Shown: piece by piece, positions 60,728 to 64,000 of the stretch | Position numbering within the stretch: the first letter of the stretch is position 1 | How the letters are laid out: every line of letters starts with the position of its first letter | Assembly: GCF_016741855.1 (NCBI RefSeq) | Contig: NZ_JAERRH010000002.1 | Location: 620,001-684,000, forward strand | DNA from: Streptomyces musisoli | GTDB taxonomy: Bacteria > Actinomycetota > Actinomycetes > Streptomycetales > Streptomycetaceae | Length of the DNA stretch: 64,000 bases | Direction: 5' to 3' | Position numbers and translations under genes: made by a program | The notes under the pieces: model-generated | Databases searched by the model: none | Told to the model about the DNA's origin: nothing | The model's input: only the letters and a program-made list of their open reading frames with translations

Positions 60728-62711
60728 CCACCGCGGAGACGCACCCGCCGGGCAGGCCGTCGTGCGAGGCGGCGGAGAAGTTGGCGGTCACGGTCAGTGC
60801 GCCGTCGCCGAACGTCGTCCGCTGTACGAGGCGGTCCGGCGTCAGCAGGCGGAAGTCGGTCATCGGCTCGGTGGCCGCCGCCTTGTGCAGGGGCGCGAAG
60901 TACCGCTGGAGCCGGGCGATCTGCCGCCCGTGACGGTCGAGTTCGGACTGGTCGAGGACGAGGTTGAGGGGCACGTTGTAGAGCATGGCGAGCAGCGCGC
61001 GGGTGCGGCTCTGGTCCGGCAGCTTCGACCACGGAAGCTCCCAGCGCTCGGTGCTGATCACCGAGTCGTGCAGCACCGTCTGGTACAGCGGCACCCGGTA
61101 CCTGGGGTCGTACATCGCCTTGGCGACGTCGTCCGGGAGGCGGACCGGCTTGAAGAAGATCGCCGGAGCGCCGGCGGGCGCGTAGCCGCCCCACGTGGTG
61201 CGGTCCCTCTCCAGCCGCCACAGCCGGTCGGTGACCGGGGTGCCGGAGCCATGGCTGAAGGACAGCACGCCGTTCGCCCAGGAACCGGCGCTCTCCGAAC
61301 CGAGGACCAGGGAGCGGTCGCCGGACAGCCGTGCCATGCGCTCCAGCCGGTTCCGGCGGTCCTGGGCCTTGGTCATCGGGTGGGTGGGGGTGTGGTCGGT
61401 GAACAGCTCACCGGCGGCGTCGACGTCGAGGAAGTAGCTGTCGGCGCCGTTCGCGGTCATCTCCCGGGTGCGGTCGGCGAGATGGTGCCGGGAGGTTTCG
61501 GCCCGCCGCAGGGCCTCGGAGCTGACGTAGCAGCCGCGTCCGCCGAAACCGGTGACCGGCTTGCCGTCGGCCGTGTGCACGCAGGCGTCCTGCCACACCG
61601 GGGCCGGCCACTTCGACACGGGGGTGTCGGCCGAGTCCGGATCCTGGGCGTTGGCCCAGGAGTCGTACGGCCCCACGAGATAGCCGGACCGCTCGGCCGT
61701 CTTCGTCGCCTCGGCGTCCATGGGGGAGCCGTCGGCGTCGTAGCCGAGCCACATCCGGTCGATGCCGAGCCGCCGCAGCCGGCGTACGCCCTCGGCGGTC
61801 CGTGCCTGGCCCCAGGTGTAGGCGTGGAAGGCGCCGATCAGCTTGCCCACCTCGGGGTTGCGGGCGATCTTCCGGCGCAGGGTGGTGATGCCGCCGTGGG
61901 CGGTCAGCCAGGCGCGGTAGTCGCGGGCCGCGGCCACCGGTGAGCCGTCGGTGAGCGCGAACGTGATCCGGTAGTCCGTCGTGTCCTCACGCGGCGAGAA
62001 CGCGTGCTCGGCCGCGGTGTGCAGCCGGCCGCCGGTGGAGACGAACCTCAGCGTGGTCCCGATGTCGGACTCGGCGATGTAGCTCGCACCGTGCCTTCCC
62101 GTCAGGCTCGTTCCCCAGAAGGGCATCGTCAGGCCGTCGGCCATGCCCGCCTCCGAACCCGCGAGCCCGGCCCCCGCCGAGTTCCACCACCGGTCGGCGA
62201 CCGGCACCGACAGCCCCTCTCCGCGCGGAATCTGCACCTCGCGCGTGGCCGGGTCGGCGCCGGTCACCGGCCAGGTCAGGGTGGCCTGCCGGGCCGAGCG
62301 CACGGACACCGCCAGCCGTCCGTCGCGTGCGGTCGCGGTGACCGTGAGCCCCTTCGCCGGGTACCGCCAGGTCGCCTTCGCGCCGTGCACGGTCACCTTC
62401 CCGGCGGGGCCCAGTCCGGAGGGGACGGCGGGGACCGGTCCGGCGGGGACCGGTCCGTCGGCGGCGGGTGCGGAGAGCTGCCAGGTGCGGCCGTCGTCCG
62501 CCTGGGCCCGTACGGCCAGATCGGCGGTGTCGACCACCGCGTGTCCGCCGGCGACGGGCACGGTGACCCGGCCCCCGTGCACCTCGACATGGGGGCGGCT
62601 GTGGGTGCCGGTGCCGAACGCGGTGGCCGTGCCGACCACGCCGACCACGGTCAGCGCTCCGCTCAACGCGATGATCTTCTTCCGGGTCTTCCTGATCTTC
62701 CTCGTCCTCAT
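60684..62711 (-). CDS. Large secreted glycosidase-like protein (GH101/GH129-like barrel)
   Basis: A 675-residue protein. The N-terminus MRTRKIRKTRKKIIALSGAL carries a basic signal/anchor sequence. A beta-sandwich region (residues 40-260) is followed by a TIM-barrel-like part with RRLGIDRMWLGYDADGSP, ANGADSYFLDVDAAGELFTD and LVLGSESAGSWANGVLSFSH. The Asp/Glu positions resemble retaining endo-alpha-N-acetylgalactosaminidase-like enzymes, though I cannot place the family firmly. It is probably extracellular and acts on a glycan. The 3' end overlaps the opposing LysR gene. Confidence 0.65.
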   Translation of the reverse strand: MRTRKIRKTRKKIIALSGALTVVGVVGTATAFGTGTHSRPHVEVHGGRVTVPVAGGHAVVDTADLAVRAQADDGRTWQLSAPAADGPVPAGPVPAVPSGLGPAGKVTVHGAKATWRYPAKGLTVTATARDGRLAVSVRSARQATLTWPVTGADPATREVQIPRGEGLSVPVADRWWNSAGAGLAGSEAGMADGLTMPFWGTSLTGRHGASYIAESDIGTTLRFVSTGGRLHTAAEHAFSPREDTTDYRITFALTDGSPVAAARDYRAWLTAHGGITTLRRKIARNPEVGKLIGAFHAYTWGQARTAEGVRRLRRLGIDRMWLGYDADGSPMDAEATKTAERSGYLVGPYDSWANAQDPDSADTPVSKWPAPVWQDACVHTADGKPVTGFGGRGCYVSSEALRRAETSRHHLADRTREMTANGADSYFLDVDAAGELFTDHTPTHPMTKAQDRRNRLERMARLSGDRSLVLGSESAGSWANGVLSFSHGSGTPVTDRLWRLERDRTTWGGYAPAGAPAIFFKPVRLPDDVAKAMYDPRYRVPLYQTVLHDSVISTERWELPWSKLPDQSRTRALLAMLYNVPLNLVLDQSELDRHGRQIARLQRYFAPLHKAAATEPMTDFRLLTPDRLVQRTTFGDGALTVTANFSAASHDGLPGGCVSAVVRSGTARQLCPAGL

Positions 62712-62840
62712 GGCCGGCCACTGTCATGGCGCGGGATAAGAGACTTCTAAGAACCCGCGGTGCGCGGCGGGCCCGACCGCCCTGCGGGCGCCCGCCGGGC
62801 CGTACCGGTCCCGCTGCCCGCGGGCGCCGGCCGGGTCGTG

Positions 62841-63749
62841 TCAGTCCCGCCGCCCCCAGGCCAGCAGCATGCCGGGGCCGAGTTCGGCGAGCCGGGGCGA
62901 GGCCAGGTACGCGAGGGCCTCGTCGACGACCGCGGCGTCCACCAGGCCGGTCTCCTCCAGAGCGGGGCGCATCCGGCTCCATGTCTCCGACCAGAAGAGG
63001 GCCAGCGGGTCGCCTGCCACCAGGGGCGGGACGCACAGTTCCGCGGCGACGTCGTGCAGACCCTCCTCCCGCAGGAAGTGCGGGTACGCCGGGACGGTGG
63101 TGATGTCGGTGCCGATCGTCGACCGCAGCGCCCGCCACATGGCGTCCATGGTGCGCCGGTAGGCGGAGGAGGTGTCCAGGGCGTCCGGCACCTCCAGGGC
63201 GTCTGCCAGCACAAGCCGGCCGCCGGGGTCGAGCCATCCCGCGAGCCGGGTGATGAGCCGGCGGCGCTGGGGGAGGTGCATCAGGACGAACCTGGCATGG
63301 ATGAGGTCGAAATGGCCCGGGTTCAGGTCCTCGTCGGTGAGGTCACCGGTGATGACTCGCAGCCGCGGGTCGGTCAGGGAGCCCAGTTGGGAGGTGTCGC
63401 GGTCCAGGGCGACCACCTCGTCGACGTCCGCCTCCTCCAGCAGCCACCGTGCCACCGTTCCGGTCCCGGCGCCCACGTCCAGGCACCGGCTGCCCGGACC
63501 GACGCCCAGAGCCCGCAGGCGGCGCGTGGTCACCGGGTCGTAGACCAGCGCGGCGGCGTCGATCCGCTCGGCTTCCCGGGGATGCTCCGGCGCGAACAGG
63601 TCCTCGCCGTAGTGGCCGTCTCCCGGCGCCGTCCCGTCCGGGCCCGCCCCGCCCGGCGCCGTCCCGTGCGAGCCCGTCCCGCCCGAAGCCGTCCCGTCCG
63701 AGGCCGTCCTGTCGGGGCCTGTCCCGCCCGGGGGCGGAGAAGTCGTCAT
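62841..63749 (-). CDS. Class I SAM-dependent methyltransferase
   Basis: A 302-residue protein. The first 45 residues are a Gly/Ser/Thr/Pro-rich repeat (GTAPGG-type, from a 15-bp DNA repeat). The Rossmann methyltransferase follows: SRCLDVGAGTGTVARWLLEE (motif I), VVALDRDTSQLGSL, FDLIHARFVLMHLPQRRRLI and LDPGGRLVLADALE. It transfers methyl from SAM to an unknown small molecule. AGGAGG precedes the ATG at 63749. It follows the TetR-like gene by 63 bp on the same strand, so it may be regulated by it. Confidence 0.85.
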   Translation of the reverse strand: MTTSPPPGGTGPDRTASDGTASGGTGSHGTAPGGAGPDGTAPGDGHYGEDLFAPEHPREAERIDAAALVYDPVTTRRLRALGVGPGSRCLDVGAGTGTVARWLLEEADVDEVVALDRDTSQLGSLTDPRLRVITGDLTDEDLNPGHFDLIHARFVLMHLPQRRRLITRLAGWLDPGGRLVLADALEVPDALDTSSAYRRTMDAMWRALRSTIGTDITTVPAYPHFLREEGLHDVAAELCVPPLVAGDPLALFWSETWSRMRPALEETGLVDAAVVDEALAYLASPRLAELGPGMLLAWGRRD

Positions 63750-63812
63750 GACCGGACCTCCTGCCACGGCAGCCTGCGCGATAGCAATCCGCACATAAGG
63801 GTACAAAACGCT

Positions 63813-64000
63813 TCAGCCGGCGCCCACTGTGGTGAGGAGGCGTGCGCAGCGGGCCGTCATCTCGGCCGCGCTCTGGTCCGGATGGTCCGACCACCACCGC
63901 ATGACGGCGGTCACGGCGTACTGCCAGACGTCGTTGAGGAGTTCGTGGTCGAGCGGGTCGTCGTGTCCGGCCCGGCCGAGGAGCTGGGCGGCACCGGCGG
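63813..64000 (-). CDS. C-terminus of a probable TetR family regulator (5' end outside the window)
   Basis: Sixty-two residues are visible, including HELLNDVWQYAVTAVMRWWS followed by DHPDQSAAEMTARCARLLTT. This is the pattern of the last helices of TetR/AcrR ligand-binding domains, and the DNA-binding part lies beyond the window. It is directly upstream of the methyltransferase gene on the same strand. Confidence 0.6.
   Translation of the reverse strand, partial: AGAAQLLGRAGHDDPLDHELLNDVWQYAVTAVMRWWSDHPDQSAAEMTARCARLLTTVGAG

Overview
The window is chromosomal DNA from an actinomycete, almost certainly Streptomyces or a close relative. GC content is very high with strong G/C at codon third positions. 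GTG starts are frequent, Shine-Dalgarno sequences are GGAG-like, and the protein families are typical of the genus: LppU-like, DUF6400-like, DUF6424-like, EACC1, streptogrisin-type protease and GH19 chitinase. No rRNA, tRNA, CRISPR array or replication origin was seen. The many truncated genes, decayed fragments and minisatellites, together with secreted hydrolases, suggest an accessory or arm-like part of the chromosome.

Layout. 1-7644: a partial NAD-dependent epimerase divergent from a TetR regulator with two matching operators; an NmrA-type pseudogene; a beta-propeller gene divergent from a LysR regulator; an orphan molybdopterin-dehydrogenase FAD subunit; a DHA2 exporter; and an LppU-like protein. 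7645-12779: a repeat-rich gap, then a translationally coupled ECF sigma / membrane protein (candidate anti-sigma) / DUF2079 operon, a Nudix scrap and a large helical-repeat protein. 13027-18720: a TIGR00027-type methyltransferase, a patatin-like lipase, transposase debris, a GNAT acetyltransferase, a secreted GH19 chitinase with a DasR-like site, and a secreted DUF4232 protein.

18958-24173 holds the most striking locus: an EACC1 protein overlapping a 1,564-residue caspase / nSTAND1-type NTPase / transmembrane / WD40 protein. This is the architecture of predicted NTP-dependent conflict (defence or regulated cell-death) systems of multicellular bacteria. 24303-34138: a ferredoxin-MBL protein, small secreted and zinc-ribbon-like proteins, a pirin, a paralogous pair of membrane-anchored proteins (one with a duplicated translation start region), a 35-bp minisatellite, and a cysteine-synthase-like PLP enzyme coupled to an MFS exporter.

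34077-49723: secreted carbohydrate and protein degradation (GH5-like hydrolase, truncated alginate lyase, S1E protease, GH2 with an AbfB-like domain) interleaved with a lipoprotein, a DUF2235 hydrolase, a DUF6424-like protein, an SRPBCC protein and htpG, and closed by an OmpR/HK two-component pair. A near-perfect LacI/CebR-like palindrome lies upstream of the protease. 49792-53790: a frameshifted exported protein, a PPOX-fold flavin protein, a second DHA2 exporter, and a decayed zone with two gene remnants and another minisatellite.

53791-59572: a tightly packed STM4015-4014-4013-4012-4011 cassette (leucine-rich repeat protein, ATP-grasp-like protein, sulfatase-like hydrolase, two radical SAM enzymes), coupled to a small membrane protein. 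This is a conserved operon for which I know no established function. 59705-64000: a LysR regulator, a large secreted glycosidase-like protein, a methyltransferase, and the C-terminus of a TetR-like regulator.
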